A stretch of DNA of 64,000 bases from Tenacibaculum maritimum NCIMB 2154 (GCF_900119795.1 NZ_LT634361.1:2418001-2482000); one strand, 5' to 3'; counted from the stretch's first letter, positions 33,516-42,444 are shown. The notes: a model not told the origin generated them from the sequence alone. Program-made: numbers and translations.

Positions 33516-35987
33516 ATGCATTTTAAAACGCTTCTTGCTGTACCCTTATTACTCCTTTATGGTAGCTATTCGTTTTCTCAAATCAATCTTCATCGAAAGA
33601 AAACCACCATAAAAAGGACGAAAACACCTCCAAAAATTGATGGAATCTTAAACGATGTGGCTTGGGAGGATGCTGAAATACTGACTCATTTTAGCATGGT
33701 TCGTCCTGACAATGGCAAGCCAGCTCCTAGTACACATAAAACAACGGCTACATTGGTATATGATGACAATGCTATTTATGTAAGTGCTTTTATGTATGAT
33801 AACAATCCGAGTAGCATTCCTATGGAATTTACCAATAGGGATGTGATTGGGAATACGGATTTATTTGCCATTACGATCAACCCAAATGATGACGGGCAAA
33901 ATGCTTTCCAATTTATTGTACAGAGCACGGGAGGGCAAGCAGATGCTACCATAGCAAATGGTCGCGAAGATTTTAATTGGAGTGCGGTTTGGGATAGTAA
34001 GGTGGCTGTTACAGATAAAGGCTGGGCGGTAGAACTTAAAATTCCTTATAATGCCTTGCGTTTTGCCAACCAACCTGTACAAAATTGGGGGGTCAATCTT
34101 CATCGAAGAATCCAATCATTGAACGCGCGATATACTTGGAATCCGATTGATAATACCACAGGAAGATGGAGCCAATATGATGGCTTGGTAGTAGGACTGA
34201 CAAACATTCATCCTCCTACTCGATTAAATTTTTACCCTTATGCTTCTACTTCGGTACAAACTTCTAATACGGAAAGTATTACCGATTGGGCTGTTGGTAT
34301 GGATCTTAAATATGGCATTACTGAAAATATTACTTTAGATGCTACCTTGATTCCTGATTTTAGCCAAGCTGCTTTTGATAATGTGACGCTAAATTTGGGG
34401 CCTTTTGAACAGCAGTTTTCAGAGCAGCGCCAATTTTTTATAGAGGGTACTGATTTATTTTCTAAAGGAAACCTATTCTATTCTAGACGAATTGGTGGAA
34501 AACCTATCGACCAGTTTCCTATCAGTAATCAACTTCATAGTGAGGAAACAATTGTAGAAAAACCAACCAAAGTGAATATGCTAAATGCTATTAAAATTTC
34601 TGGTCGTACTCCAAAAGGATTGGGAATTGGTATGTTGAATGCGATTACAGAAAAGACCACTGCTGAAATACGAAACAATGCCACACAAAGCACTAGAGAA
34701 GTCGTTATCAATCCACTGTCTAATTACAATATCTTTGTATTGGATCAGCAATTTAATAAAAACTCATCCGTAAGCCTTGTCAATACCAATGTGATTCGTA
34801 ATGGGGCGTTTAGAGATGCGAATGTTACAGGACTGCTTTATCATATAGAAGATAAGGCGAGTAAGTACCACCTTGATGGTGCTGTAAAAAGGAGTGCTAT
34901 TTCAGATGATATTGATGCACGAAGTCCTGGCTATGCTTTGGATGCTAAAATAGGAAAGCATTCAGGAAACTGGCGAGGAAACTTAGGCTATAGTTTTGAA
35001 AATAATAACTATGATCCTAATGATATGGGAATTTTACGCAGCAATAACAAACAACGTATTTATGGTTTTGTTGGGTACCGATTGCTAAAACCTAAAGGTA
35101 TTTTTAATCGGTTGGGTACCAACCTTTCTTATGCGATCCATTACCTACACCAACCAGCTACCTATACAGGAACGCGTGGAGGGCTTTCTTTTTGGGCGCA
35201 AACTAAAAAGCGCTTTGATTTTGGGGCTGATTTGAATTACAATACAAAACAAAAAGATTTTTTTGAACCTAGACAGGGTACTACTAGCGGTGTTTTTTTT
35301 GAAAGACCTGAACGCATACATATAAGACACTGGGGGTCTAGCGATTACCGAAAGAAAATGGCAATTGATTACCGCTTCTATCGTACTTTTTTTAACAATC
35401 ACCCGAAAAATAATTACGGCTTTTTTATATCGCCTCGATACCGTTTTAACAATCGGTTTTCTTTGTTATACGGACTCCGATTTCATAAGGTTAATAATGA
35501 TCAAGGCTATGTGACTACAATAACCGCTGATGACGTAGCTGAAAATGCTGATGTAACGCCTTTTTTAAATGCGATTGTATTTGGACAAAGAGATCGGTTT
35601 ACTTATAATAATTCGCTTTCTGGCAAATATAGTTTTAGTGTAACCTCATCACTTGCCTTAACGTTTAGACATAACTGGAGCAAGGTGCCTTATCAAAATG
35701 CCTTTTTCAAACTGGCTGCTGATGGGCAATTAACCCCAATTGCTTATACGGGAACGCATGATATTAATTTTAATAACTGGAATTTAGACCTCAATTACCA
35801 ATGGCAATTTGCACCGGGGAGTCAACTTATCGTTTTTTATAGGAATTCCATTTCCAATTCCAATTCCAATGCTACGCAAAGCTTTCAGGAAAATCTCACG
35901 GAGCTGTTGCGTGCTACGCATCAACATACTTTTTCACTCCGACTGGTCTATTTTATTGATTACAATACGCTTAAAAACCTCTTATAA
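33516..35987 (+). CDS. DUF5916 outer-membrane protein with CBM9-like domain
   Basis: An 823-residue protein with a signal peptide (about 1-22, LYGSYSFSQ). Residues about 35-225 form a carbohydrate-binding-like domain (PKIDGILNDVAWEDAE...DDNAIYVSAFMYDN...WAVELKIPYNALRF). The rest, rich in alternating hydrophobic and aromatic residues (FFIEGTDLFSKGNLFYSRRIGG), matches DUF5916 and is likely a beta-barrel. The function is unknown, possibly glycan handling at the cell surface. A 42-bp repeat array begins 24 bp after its stop. Confidence 0.8.
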   Translation: MHFKTLLAVPLLLLYGSYSFSQINLHRKKTTIKRTKTPPKIDGILNDVAWEDAEILTHFSMVRPDNGKPAPSTHKTTATLVYDDNAIYVSAFMYDNNPSSIPMEFTNRDVIGNTDLFAITINPNDDGQNAFQFIVQSTGGQADATIANGREDFNWSAVWDSKVAVTDKGWAVELKIPYNALRFANQPVQNWGVNLHRRIQSLNARYTWNPIDNTTGRWSQYDGLVVGLTNIHPPTRLNFYPYASTSVQTSNTESITDWAVGMDLKYGITENITLDATLIPDFSQAAFDNVTLNLGPFEQQFSEQRQFFIEGTDLFSKGNLFYSRRIGGKPIDQFPISNQLHSEETIVEKPTKVNMLNAIKISGRTPKGLGIGMLNAITEKTTAEIRNNATQSTREVVINPLSNYNIFVLDQQFNKNSSVSLVNTNVIRNGAFRDANVTGLLYHIEDKASKYHLDGAVKRSAISDDIDARSPGYALDAKIGKHSGNWRGNLGYSFENNNYDPNDMGILRSNNKQRIYGFVGYRLLKPKGIFNRLGTNLSYAIHYLHQPATYTGTRGGLSFWAQTKKRFDFGADLNYNTKQKDFFEPRQGTTSGVFFERPERIHIRHWGSSDYRKKMAIDYRFYRTFFNNHPKNNYGFFISPRYRFNNRFSLLYGLRFHKVNNDQGYVTTITADDVAENADVTPFLNAIVFGQRDRFTYNNSLSGKYSFSVTSSLALTFRHNWSKVPYQNAFFKLAADGQLTPIAYTGTHDINFNNWNLDLNYQWQFAPGSQLIVFYRNSISNSNSNATQSFQENLTELLRATHQHTFSLRLVYFIDYNTLKNLL

Positions 35988-36010
35988 ATACACTATAGAA
36001 GCTCACGAAC

Positions 36011-36297
36011 CCTTCCTGCAACTTGCAGGGAGCTTTCGTGGAAGCTACAGACCCTTCCTGCAGCTTGCAGGGAGCTTTCGTGGGGCTACAGACCCTTCCT
36101 GCAGCTTGCAGGGGGCTTTCGTGGAGGCTACAGACCCTTCCTGCAGCTTGCAGGGAGCTTTCGTGGGGGCTACAGACCCTTCCTGCAGCTTGCAGGGGGC
36201 TTTCGTGGAGGCTACAGACCCTTCCTGCAACTTGCAGGGAGCTTTCGTGGGGGCTACAGACCCTTCCTGCAACTTGCAGGGAGCTTTTGTCTTAAAG
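36011..36297. repeat. 42-bp tandem repeat, seven units, with a palindromic core
   Basis: Units start at 36011, 36053, 36094, 36136, 36178, 36220 and 36262; all steps are 42 bp except one of 41. Each contains CCTTCCTGCA(R)CTTGCAGG, whose CCTGCA...TGCAGG arms form a small hairpin, and AGCTTTCGTGG. The array is visibly richer in G and C than its surroundings. Because 42 is a multiple of three, both strands stay open as 14-residue protein repeats, but the single 41-bp step breaks the frame, so it is probably non-coding. The remaining 36298..36494 shows no gene. Confidence 0.85.
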
Positions 36298-36494
36298 AAA
36301 TGTGAAAACTTCTCCTATTTCTTCCTCCATGCACTTAAAATTTGTATAAAACCAATATGAAATCGTTGAAAACCCACGTTAGTTACAAACTTTTTTATAC
36401 TTTCGTCCAAAAAAACAATACGATGTACTTTTTTTCGTAGTAATCTAAAACCTACGAACGAATTCATAAAAGCACATCTTAATGGAAATAACCA

Positions 36495-37154
36495 ATGATT
36501 ATTGCTAAAAACATACAAAAACGTTACGGGGATGTTGAAATTTTAAAAGGGGTGGATCTCCACATTCAAAAGGGGGAAATTGTTGCCATTGTAGGGCCTT
36601 CTGGTGCAGGAAAAACTACCCTGCTCCAAATTTTAGGGACTTTGGATACACCTACGAACTCTTCTGAATACCAACTGCGTATCAATAATCGCCCTTTAAA
36701 AAATTTGCCTGACTCAAAGCTGTCTTCTTTTAGAAATAAGCATATTGGTTTTATTTTTCAATTCCACCAGTTATTGCCTGAGTTTACGGCTTTGGAAAAT
36801 GTTTGTATTCCTGCCTTTATCCACGGAGTTTCCAAATCAGAAGCTACCCAAAGAGCAAAGGAGTTGTTGGATTTCTTAGGCTTGTCGCATCGCTATCATC
36901 ATAAACCCAATATGCTTTCTGGAGGAGAGCAACAACGGGTAGCGGTTGCAAGGGCTTTGGTAAATGCTCCTGCTGTTATTTTTGCTGATGAACCTAGTGG
37001 AAATCTTGATTCTACTTCGGCTAAAAACCTACACGAGCTGTTTTTTCAACTTAGAGATCAATTCGACCAAACGTTTGTTATTGTTACCCATAATGAGGAA
37101 CTCGCTGGAATGGCGGATAGGAAACTAGTGATGAAAGATGGTCGTATTGTATAA
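36495..37154 (+). CDS. lolD: ABC transporter ATP-binding protein, LolD-like
   Basis: A 219-residue ATPase: Walker [11 protein letters not shown]-loop [18 protein letters not shown], signature [15 protein letters not shown], Walker [14 protein letters not shown]-loop IVTHNEE. The [14 protein letters not shown] segment is typical of LolD/MacB-type ATPases; LolD drives release of outer-membrane lipoproteins with LolC/E-type permeases, which are not adjacent here. The symbol is tentative. Confidence 0.75.
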   Translation: MIIAKNIQKRYGDVEILKGVDLHIQKGEIVAIVGPSGAGKTTLLQILGTLDTPTNSSEYQLRINNRPLKNLPDSKLSSFRNKHIGFIFQFHQLLPEFTALENVCIPAFIHGVSKSEATQRAKELLDFLGLSHRYHHKPNMLSGGEQQRVAVARALVNAPAVIFADEPSGNLDSTSAKNLHELFFQLRDQFDQTFVIVTHNEELAGMADRKLVMKDGRIV

Positions 37155-37181
37155 GTTTACTTTTTTGATACGTTAATAACG

Positions 37182-37946
37182 ATGAAGTTTGCAGATATAA
37201 AAATGTTTTTGGATGAAAAAGTAGCGTTGTATAACCACCCTACTTTTATTGAAAGTGACCCGATTCAAATTCCACATCAATTTTCTAAGAAAGAGGATAT
37301 TGAAATTGCTGGTTTTTTGGCGGCTACCATTGCTTGGGGCAATCGTGCCATGATTATTAAAAATGCAAATCGGATGATGGAGCTTATGGACCGTGCTCCT
37401 TTTGATTTTATTTTGCATCATCAAGAAAAGGATTTACAGGCTTTTGAGGGCTTTGTACATAGAACTTTTAATGCCATTGACTTGAAGTTGTTTGTGCGCT
37501 CTTTAAAGCATATATATACCCGTTATCAGGGATTGGAAGCGGCATTGGCTATTGAGGATGGAACAACGGATTATAAAACGGCGATTCATCGTTTTAAACA
37601 GGTCTTTTTTGAGGTGCCGCATGAAGCTAGAACCCTTAAACATGTTTCGGATCCATTAAAAAATTCTGCTTCTAAACGTATAAATATGTTTTTGCGTTGG
37701 ATGGTAAGAGAGGATAAGTCAGGGGTTGATTTTGGGATTTGGAAACAGCATCGTCCTGCGCATTTATCTTGTCCTTTAGATGTGCATTCTGGAAATGTTG
37801 CTAGAAAATTGGGGCTGTTAACTCGAAAGCAAAATGATTGGAAAGCTTTAATGGAATTGGATGCTTCTTTAAGAAGTTTTGACCCAAAAGACCCTGTAAA
37901 ATATGATTTTGCCTTGTTTGGCTTGGGGGTTTTTGAAAAGTTTTAG
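37182..37946 (+). CDS. TIGR02757 family protein
   Basis: A 254-residue protein with YNHPTFIESDPIQIPHQFSKKEDIEIAGFLAATIAWGNR at the N-terminus and FLRWMVREDKSGVDFGIWK...PAHLSCPLDVHSGNVARKLGL near the C-terminus, the conserved blocks of the TIGR02757 family of Bacteroidota. The function is not established; the RWMVR and HSGNVAR blocks recall HhH-GPD-type DNA-binding folds. Its last codons (FEKF-stop) are duplicated 7.2 kb away at 45116, marking an island boundary. Confidence 0.8.
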   Translation: MKFADIKMFLDEKVALYNHPTFIESDPIQIPHQFSKKEDIEIAGFLAATIAWGNRAMIIKNANRMMELMDRAPFDFILHHQEKDLQAFEGFVHRTFNAIDLKLFVRSLKHIYTRYQGLEAALAIEDGTTDYKTAIHRFKQVFFEVPHEARTLKHVSDPLKNSASKRINMFLRWMVREDKSGVDFGIWKQHRPAHLSCPLDVHSGNVARKLGLLTRKQNDWKALMELDASLRSFDPKDPVKYDFALFGLGVFEKF

Positions 37947-37987
37947 AGCAAGGTTAATAGCCTCCTTCATAAGCTGCTAATGGCAAA
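37931..37987. repeat. Left end duplication of the 7.2-kb island
   Basis: A 57-bp stretch that recurs at 45116..45172 with a few mismatches. It contains the end of the TIGR02757 gene and, on the minus strand, a copy of the last codons of the YgjP-like gene (LPLAAYEGGY-stop), whose intact gene lies 7.2 kb away. It therefore represents the ancestral convergent-gene junction. Confidence 0.75.
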
Positions 37988-38023
37988 TGTCAATTTCAAT
38001 AAAAATTAATCATAAAAAATGCC

Positions 38024-38092
38024 AATCCTGTTTTAAAACGTAAAATTCATATATTGGGATTAATATTTAGTTCGAAAAAGAGGAAGCTTACA
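38024..38092. repeat. Partial copy of the island repeat R (cassette-end part)
   Basis: It matches the last 70 bp of the 352-bp repeats R1-R3: AATCCTGTTTTAAAACG ... TTCGAAAAAGAGGAAGC, ending TTACA exactly at the stop codon of the following minus-strand gene (38093). The IS3-type fragment present in R1-R3 is absent. Confidence 0.75.
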
Positions 38093-38863
38093 TTATAGTA
38101 CATAGATGTTTAATTCTTCGCAATCGTGCTCATTGCCAAAAATGAATACTTCATCTCTCATAGGTATTTTTATTTCCCTAATTTTCCTGTTTATTCGTTC
38201 AAAGCATAAATGAATTTCTAAGTATCCATCAAGTAAGAATATTTTTTTTATCTTTTCCAAATACGCGCTTGCTACTAGTGCTTCGTTAATTTGATCTACT
38301 TTTTCTTCTCCTAAATATTCTATGTATTTCAAGTATTCATTAAGTATAGTTTCATAATTAAATAGACCAACTCCGTTAAATAATTCTTTCTGATAGTCAA
38401 ATTTTAGATATTCTTGCCCCGAAAGAAGTTTATATTTATAATTACGATCATCAAAACCACAAAAACAAGCTTCAGGGTAATAATCATGTTCTAAAAATAG
38501 TAAATTAAGTTTGAAATTATTTCTTTCTTCCGGAATATCAAGAGCAATGTTCGTAAGATTATCTATCATTTGCTGTTCTATATTTTCTTGAATTCTTTTT
38601 TTATCTCGATTTTGAAGTTCTTTAATTAAATTCTGTATCTCGGAATGAAGCTTGTTATTATTCAATAATTCTGTCAATTCTCTTTTCAAATCTTCTTTAA
38701 GACTCTTAATATCAACACCATAACTTGGAAGCCAAGTAATATTTTCAAAGTTATTCAATTCTTGTTGAACTGCTTTTTGAAAAGAAAATTCATTATTAAA
38801 CAGTCTAAATGAATTATCTAGATGGAATTTTAAATTTTCTTTTATTGCTTTATTTTTATTCAT
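38093..38863 (-). CDS. Unknown cassette protein
   Basis: A 256-residue protein, predicted soluble, mostly helical and charged in residues 1-105 (KSLKEDLKRELTELLNNN), with a mixed C-terminal half (LLFLEHDYYPEACFCGFDD, then EIHLCFERINRKIREIKIP). It has no signal peptide and no family I recognise. The local block FENITWLPSYG resembles EKHTWLPEPG in the candidate toxin 40737..41615. It is bounded by repeat R on the 3' side and the AACGTTCTCAGCTAT motif 17 bp before its start, so it is one cassette of the island. Confidence 0.55.
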   Translation of the reverse strand: MNKNKAIKENLKFHLDNSFRLFNNEFSFQKAVQQELNNFENITWLPSYGVDIKSLKEDLKRELTELLNNNKLHSEIQNLIKELQNRDKKRIQENIEQQMIDNLTNIALDIPEERNNFKLNLLFLEHDYYPEACFCGFDDRNYKYKLLSGQEYLKFDYQKELFNGVGLFNYETILNEYLKYIEYLGEEKVDQINEALVASAYLEKIKKIFLLDGYLEIHLCFERINRKIREIKIPMRDEVFIFGNEHDCEELNIYVL

Positions 38864-38880
38864 TATCCCGTATTGCTACT

Positions 38881-38895
38881 AACGTTCTCAGCTAT
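38881..38895. repeat. Cassette-boundary motif, copy 1 (AACGTTCTCAGCTAT)
   Basis: One of five copies of AACGTTCTCRGCTAT in the island, each just upstream of a minus-strand gene. Here it precedes the start of 38093..38863 by 17 bp. One base differs from the other four copies. Confidence 0.6.
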
Positions 38896-39049
38896 GATTT
38901 CGTTGTGGAATCATCCGCAGGATTATTCCGCTTGGAGACCAGCTGTTGATTAATACTTTTATTTTGGTGTGTCACAAAACCACAATGAATTATAGCCATT
39001 GTGCCTGTTGGACAACTCGAAGATATAGAATAATTGTTTATCTTAGTTT

Positions 39050-39424
39050 ATGCAAGGCAAGAAGATCTACCAAGAGAAATTATTTCACAACTTTCAATGA
39101 AGTGACCGAGTAGCTAAAACAAACTTTTATAAGCGTTTGGCAGCAGTTTTAAATTTAGATTATTTGTATTCATCTACCCAAGTGGACTACCTAATAAATT
39201 TGGGACACTAACACAGTTCATGGGGTTACAAAAATAAATACTATTGGTTTCATACGAGCAGATAAGGTAATGCATATGGCTGCCATCGCTTATAACCTAA
39301 AGAAGTACTTAAATTTTATAACAAAAAAGGTAAAAAGTGACCATAGAGTATCATTTTTGATTTTATTCGATACAAACGTCTTTAAAAATAAACAGCGGTT
39401 GGTTTTGAGCTCATTCTATTTTAG
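39050..39424 (+). pseudogene. Decayed IS1182-type transposase
   Basis: The N-terminal fragment (39050..39178) reads MQGKKIYQEKLFHNFQ, an in-frame TGA, then SDRVAKTNFYKRLAAVLNLDYLY, typical of IS1182/IS5-like transposases of Bacteroidota. The catalytic middle is gone. From about 39214 the C-terminal fragment reads FMGLQK, a frameshift, then INTIGFIRADKVMHMAAIAYNLKKYLNF. An IS3-type end (39183..39207) sits at the deletion point. The surrounding 38896..39049 has no gene. Confidence 0.75.
39183..39207. mobile_element. Isolated IS3-type terminal repeat
   Basis: TGGACTACCTAATAAATTTG plus GGACA. The inverted version occurs at 45059..45082, and the GTCCCAAATTTATT core also follows each IS3-type transposase remnant in R1-R3. 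It is interpreted as an orphan insertion-sequence end left by deletion. Confidence 0.55.
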
Positions 39425-39451
39425 TTTTTGAAGGCCTCCTAAAAAAAACAA

Positions 39452-39469
39452 AAGCCCTAAAAAGGGCTT
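39452..39469 (-). terminator. Terminator after the toxin-antitoxin cassette
   Basis: A stem AAGCCC / GGGCTT with a 6-nt loop; read on the minus strand it is followed by a long T-tract, downstream of the gene ending at 39533. Confidence 0.7.
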
Positions 39470-39532
39470 GGTTTTATATCTATTTTCGTAAAATTATAGG
39501 CTTGTGCAACGGTTACCGTTGTTGTGTGTAGG

Positions 39533-40138
39533 TTATTTTCGAGGTAAAAAGAAACCTTTGATACAGTTCATGTTTCTAATACAGATTTGGATATGACTTT
39601 TTTTCTGAACTCCAGCTCCAGGAAATGCAGGTCCTCCTTCTGTGAAAACACCTCTAGCCGAGTCAAACTCTTTTATTGAAGTGTTTTTGTCATTTTTTAT
39701 TTCTTCTTTTATTTTTTGATGTAGGTATTGAATGACAGCACAGTCTAATTCTCTAATCAGCAAGTCTTTATGCTTATCTTCTTTAACGTCCTTATTCTTA
39801 GGTAACTCTTTACCAATAGACGAAAAATCCTTTTCCATCAATTTATAATAAATTGAAAGCATTTTTATGAATTCACTATCAATTAAATCTAAGCAGTAAT
39901 CTAGGGTAAAAACAACTCCAATAACCGAAGCTTTTTTTATTTTTCCTCTTTTTTGTTTGTCTTTAGCCCATTCTAAGGCTCTGTCATAGTTGTTTTCCCA
40001 AACATAAAATCCATGTCCTAGCCAATCAAAAGGTTTTTCACTAATTTTTACATTTTTAGGTTTTGTGAGAAGTTCATCTCTAGCAGATTCGTCACAGCCG
40101 TGAAATCCAATTAAAATGCTAGACCTTGAACTATACAT
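39533..40138 (-). CDS. Candidate toxin, ADP-ribosyltransferase-like fold
   Basis: A 201-residue protein. The start, LIGFHGCDESARDELL (His13-Gly14), followed by FDWLGHGFYVWENNYDRALEWAKDK (about 37-61), follows the H-G ... G-FY ... A--WA pattern of DUF3990-like and other ADP-ribosyltransferase toxins; a later Glu would be the catalytic acid but I cannot assign it. It begins directly after the stop of a 57-residue helical protein, the usual toxin-antitoxin layout. The target is unknown. It has no signal peptide, so it acts in the producing cell unless delivered. Confidence 0.6.
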   Translation of the reverse strand: MYSSRSSILIGFHGCDESARDELLTKPKNVKISEKPFDWLGHGFYVWENNYDRALEWAKDKQKRGKIKKASVIGVVFTLDYCLDLIDSEFIKMLSIYYKLMEKDFSSIGKELPKNKDVKEDKHKDLLIRELDCAVIQYLHQKIKEEIKNDKNTSIKEFDSARGVFTEGGPAFPGAGVQKKSHIQICIRNMNCIKGFFLPRK

Positions 40139-40312
40139 TTATTCAGCAACAGAAAGTACTCTTTCTAAATTAGGAAAAGATTTAGTCATTTTCCCTTTTT
40201 TAGTTATAATACCTGCTGAACTTAAAGAAGCTATAGCTGCCTCCTTAGAAGTTTGTTCCTTTTTTAATTTTGCTGCCAAAGCAACAAGTAATGATGTTTG
40301 TTCTTTTTTCAT
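40139..40312 (-). CDS. Candidate antitoxin of the ART-like toxin
   Basis: A 57-residue protein starting at 40312 (MKKEQTSLLVALAAKLKKEQ). It is mostly helical and Lys/Ala/Ser-rich with the ending GKMTKSFPNLERVLSVAE. A longer in-frame start upstream would add 24 residues without leader features; I prefer the shorter form because MKKEQTSLL looks like a natural N-terminus. The stop abuts the toxin start with no gap. I recall similar short proteins beside this kind of toxin in Bacteroidota, but cannot name a family. Confidence 0.6.
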   Translation of the reverse strand: MKKEQTSLLVALAAKLKKEQTSKEAAIASLSSAGIITKKGKMTKSFPNLERVLSVAE

Positions 40313-40384
40313 ACGAAATAAATTACAATTCAAATATACAAAAATTATTCGATTATTCTCTAAACGTTCTGTAAGTTTGTACAC

Positions 40385-40736
40385 AACGTTCTCGGCTATG
40401 AGTAGTTGTGTGAATTTAGGAATAAATTTTCTAAGAAAAAACTTAGGATTGAAAATCGGCGAGGATTTTATAAGTAGTATAGCTATAAGTTACCCTAAAA
40501 ACCGAACTGTTTATAAGTATAAAAAAGTCGCTTAAATAAATTTGGGACTAATTTCATCAAGCTGCTTTGTTACAACTCCTTCTTATTTTGACTTCCATTT
40601 TTAAAGGAGAAATATACCCTAGGCTAGCGTGAAGTCTTTCATTGTTATACCAATTTATATAATCTTTAATCCTGTTTTAAAACGTAAAATTCATATGTTG
40701 GGATTAATATTTAGTTCGAAAAAGAGGAAGCTTACA
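40385..40736. repeat. Island repeat R1 (352 bp)
   Basis: It begins with the boundary motif AACGTTCTCGGCTAT (40385..40399), contains GAATTTAGGAATAAATTTTC, a fragment of an IS3-type transposase, and ends GAGGAAGCTTACA at the stop of the candidate toxin 40737..41615. Near-identical copies are R2 (42445) and R3 (43674), and a truncated R4 (44901). R1 is the most diverged full copy. Confidence 0.85.
40557..40673 (-). pseudogene. IS3-type transposase C-terminal remnant in R1
   Basis: The minus strand reads RIKDYINWYNNERLHASLGY followed by ISPLKMEVK and a stop, the characteristic C-terminal end of IS3-family OrfB (DDE integrase). Everything upstream of Arg is missing. Confidence 0.8.
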
Positions 40737-41615
40737 TTACCATCCAAATTTTGTTTTTTCTTTCAAACCTCTAACTTCCCAATCGTTTAAACTAATGGTA
40801 TTTGTTTTGTAAAAATCTCTGCTTTTAGTAAGATTACCAAAACCTGGTCCAGTATATCCATAATCAGAAGGATTATGCGTATAAACAACTCTATCAGCAA
40901 TGATTAACTCGTAAGCAGGAAAATCATTATGCCAACCTTTTACTTCTATGTTAATAGATTTATTAGATAAGTTTTTAAAAAGTTCGATTCCTAATTCAAA
41001 ATCAATATTAGGAGAAAAAGGTTCTGCAAAAGGATAACCAGCAGAAGCAGAAACCTTGATTTTTGTGGTGTCATTTCCTTTATCAGAAAAAGAATGCCTT
41101 TTTGAATTACTAATTGATATATCTAAAGGGGCTTCGTCTGAACGGTCAGAATGTAACTCACTACAAACGCCAATATACATGTCTTTGTTTGATGCACGAG
41201 GCGTATCGTCATAAAAAGGAATCCGTTTTATATATGCTTTTACTTGATGGCTTAAGCCTGAGTGCTGGGTATTGTTATCACCCTGCTTCTTATGTCGTTT
41301 ATGTTTAAACAACTCGCTTTCAGAATTATAATTTCCAATTTTAGTTAAATCAATTTCTGCATTTATTGCTAATCGAGTGCTATGCTCGCTATGATGATGA
41401 AACATTTCAACATTGTCAGTTGCATAATAATTAGACAAAGAACCTGGTTCAGGAAGCCAAGTATGTTTTTCAATATCAAAACTACTTAATTGTCTTATAA
41501 ACTCTTCTTTGTTGTCAAGTAACTTAAAACGATTTGTATTTTCAAAATAACTTAATAGAGGTTTGCCAAGTGACTTGGGTATAAATGCCTGAAATTTTAT
41601 TGAAAGTGGAAACAT
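40737..41615 (-). CDS. Candidate toxin-type protein paired with a membrane immunity-like protein
   Basis: A 292-residue soluble protein without a signal peptide (MFPLSIKFQAFIPKSLGKPL). The middle is His- and Asp-rich (EMFHHHSEHST, HKRHKKQ, CSELHSDRSDEAPLDI) and the C-terminal half looks like beta-sandwich sequence (IKVSASAGYPFAEPFSPNIDFELGIELF). I do not recognise the family; FIPK plus the DDTPRASNKD region faintly recalls DUF3238. It starts 12 bp after the stop of the membrane protein 41628..42407. In the two neighbouring cassettes only its first 11 codons survive while the membrane gene is intact, which suggests toxin loss with retained immunity. The role is inferred. Confidence 0.5.
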   Translation of the reverse strand: MFPLSIKFQAFIPKSLGKPLLSYFENTNRFKLLDNKEEFIRQLSSFDIEKHTWLPEPGSLSNYYATDNVEMFHHHSEHSTRLAINAEIDLTKIGNYNSESELFKHKRHKKQGDNNTQHSGLSHQVKAYIKRIPFYDDTPRASNKDMYIGVCSELHSDRSDEAPLDISISNSKRHSFSDKGNDTTKIKVSASAGYPFAEPFSPNIDFELGIELFKNLSNKSINIEVKGWHNDFPAYELIIADRVVYTHNPSDYGYTGPGFGNLTKSRDFYKTNTISLNDWEVRGLKEKTKFGW

Positions 41616-41627
41616 TTTTTCTGTTTT

Positions 41628-42407
41628 TTACAAATTATTATAACGATTAAATTTTTCATTGAATACGTGTGTAGGTTCCTCTATGTAAAAATTAGATTTT
41701 TTCTGTTTTTTGTGCATCCAAATATCTTTTTCCTTTTTGTTCATAAAAAAATAGTTGTAATGTTTTTTATTGGTCACAGTAAAAATAATGATGGGGTCGT
41801 ATTGATATCTAGATTCTGAAAAAAATACACATATCCCTTTATTACTTTCATATGTAGCGTATTTACCATCAGCATCTTTAATAATTTCATTATCTAAATC
41901 ATTTTCATAATAAATTTTTAGTCCACCTTTATTTTGATAATTTTGTTTGACTCCTAGAAACGGGATAGCATTATTATGAAATTTAAATTGGGTTTTGGCA
42001 ATACCTGTCGTATCTACTTTTATTATTCGGGAAGCTCCTATTCCTAAAAATCCTCCAGTCCATTTTTCTTTTTGTCCATTAGGTCTGTCATACTGTATCG
42101 CAACAATACCTTCATAATTTTGGGGAAGAATAATAGTTTGTTTATAAGGTCTCCAAACATACCAAGAAGCTAATAATACATAGATAAATGGTAAAATAAC
42201 TAAACTAAAATCCCAAAGTTGTAATTGCTGTTTCGTTAATTTTGTTTCTATTCTATTTTTCTTATAGACCGTTTTTAAGATAAAATAAATTAGAAGTAAT
42301 GCTATTCCAATTATAGATATTCTCCATAGGTTCGTGAATATAAAACTAATCATCAGTAAAAAACCAAATACTGTATAATATATCCCTATGTTTCTTAGTC
42401 TTTTCAT
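41628..42407 (-). CDS. Membrane protein, immunity-like paralogue 1 (DUF6843-like)
   Basis: A 259-residue protein starting at the ATG at 42407 (MKRLRNIGIYYTVF), as in paralogue 3; the TTG upstream is less likely. Three membrane segments (about 10-28, 30-48, 66-84) precede an external domain of about 170 residues beginning TIILPQNYEGIVAIQYDRPN. Residues 1 to about 170 are nearly identical in the three copies; the last 75-85 residues differ (here YESNKGICVFFSESRYQYD). It lies directly before the candidate toxin gene, so an immunity role is likely but unproven. Confidence 0.6.
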   Translation of the reverse strand: MKRLRNIGIYYTVFGFLLMISFIFTNLWRISIIGIALLLIYFILKTVYKKNRIETKLTKQQLQLWDFSLVILPFIYVLLASWYVWRPYKQTIILPQNYEGIVAIQYDRPNGQKEKWTGGFLGIGASRIIKVDTTGIAKTQFKFHNNAIPFLGVKQNYQNKGGLKIYYENDLDNEIIKDADGKYATYESNKGICVFFSESRYQYDPIIIFTVTNKKHYNYFFMNKKEKDIWMHKKQKKSNFYIEEPTHVFNEKFNRYNNL

Positions 42408-42444
42408 TTTGCTTGTTTTGAACTCAGTTTTTTTTATAGTAGCC

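Noticed and set aside
35809..36360. 183- and 90-residue repeat proteins on the plus strand and a 75-residue one on the minus strand
   Set aside because: They arise because the 42-bp unit keeps frames open. The first overlaps the DUF5916 gene out of frame, and the 41-bp unit breaks a continuous repeat pattern.
39511..40415. Classical integron attC sites at GCAACGGTTACCGTTG and ACACAACGTTCTCGG
   Set aside because: The sequences have short inverted arms but do not match the RYYYAAC/GTTRRRY core, and no integron integrase is visible; kept only as a hypothesis in the cassette finding.
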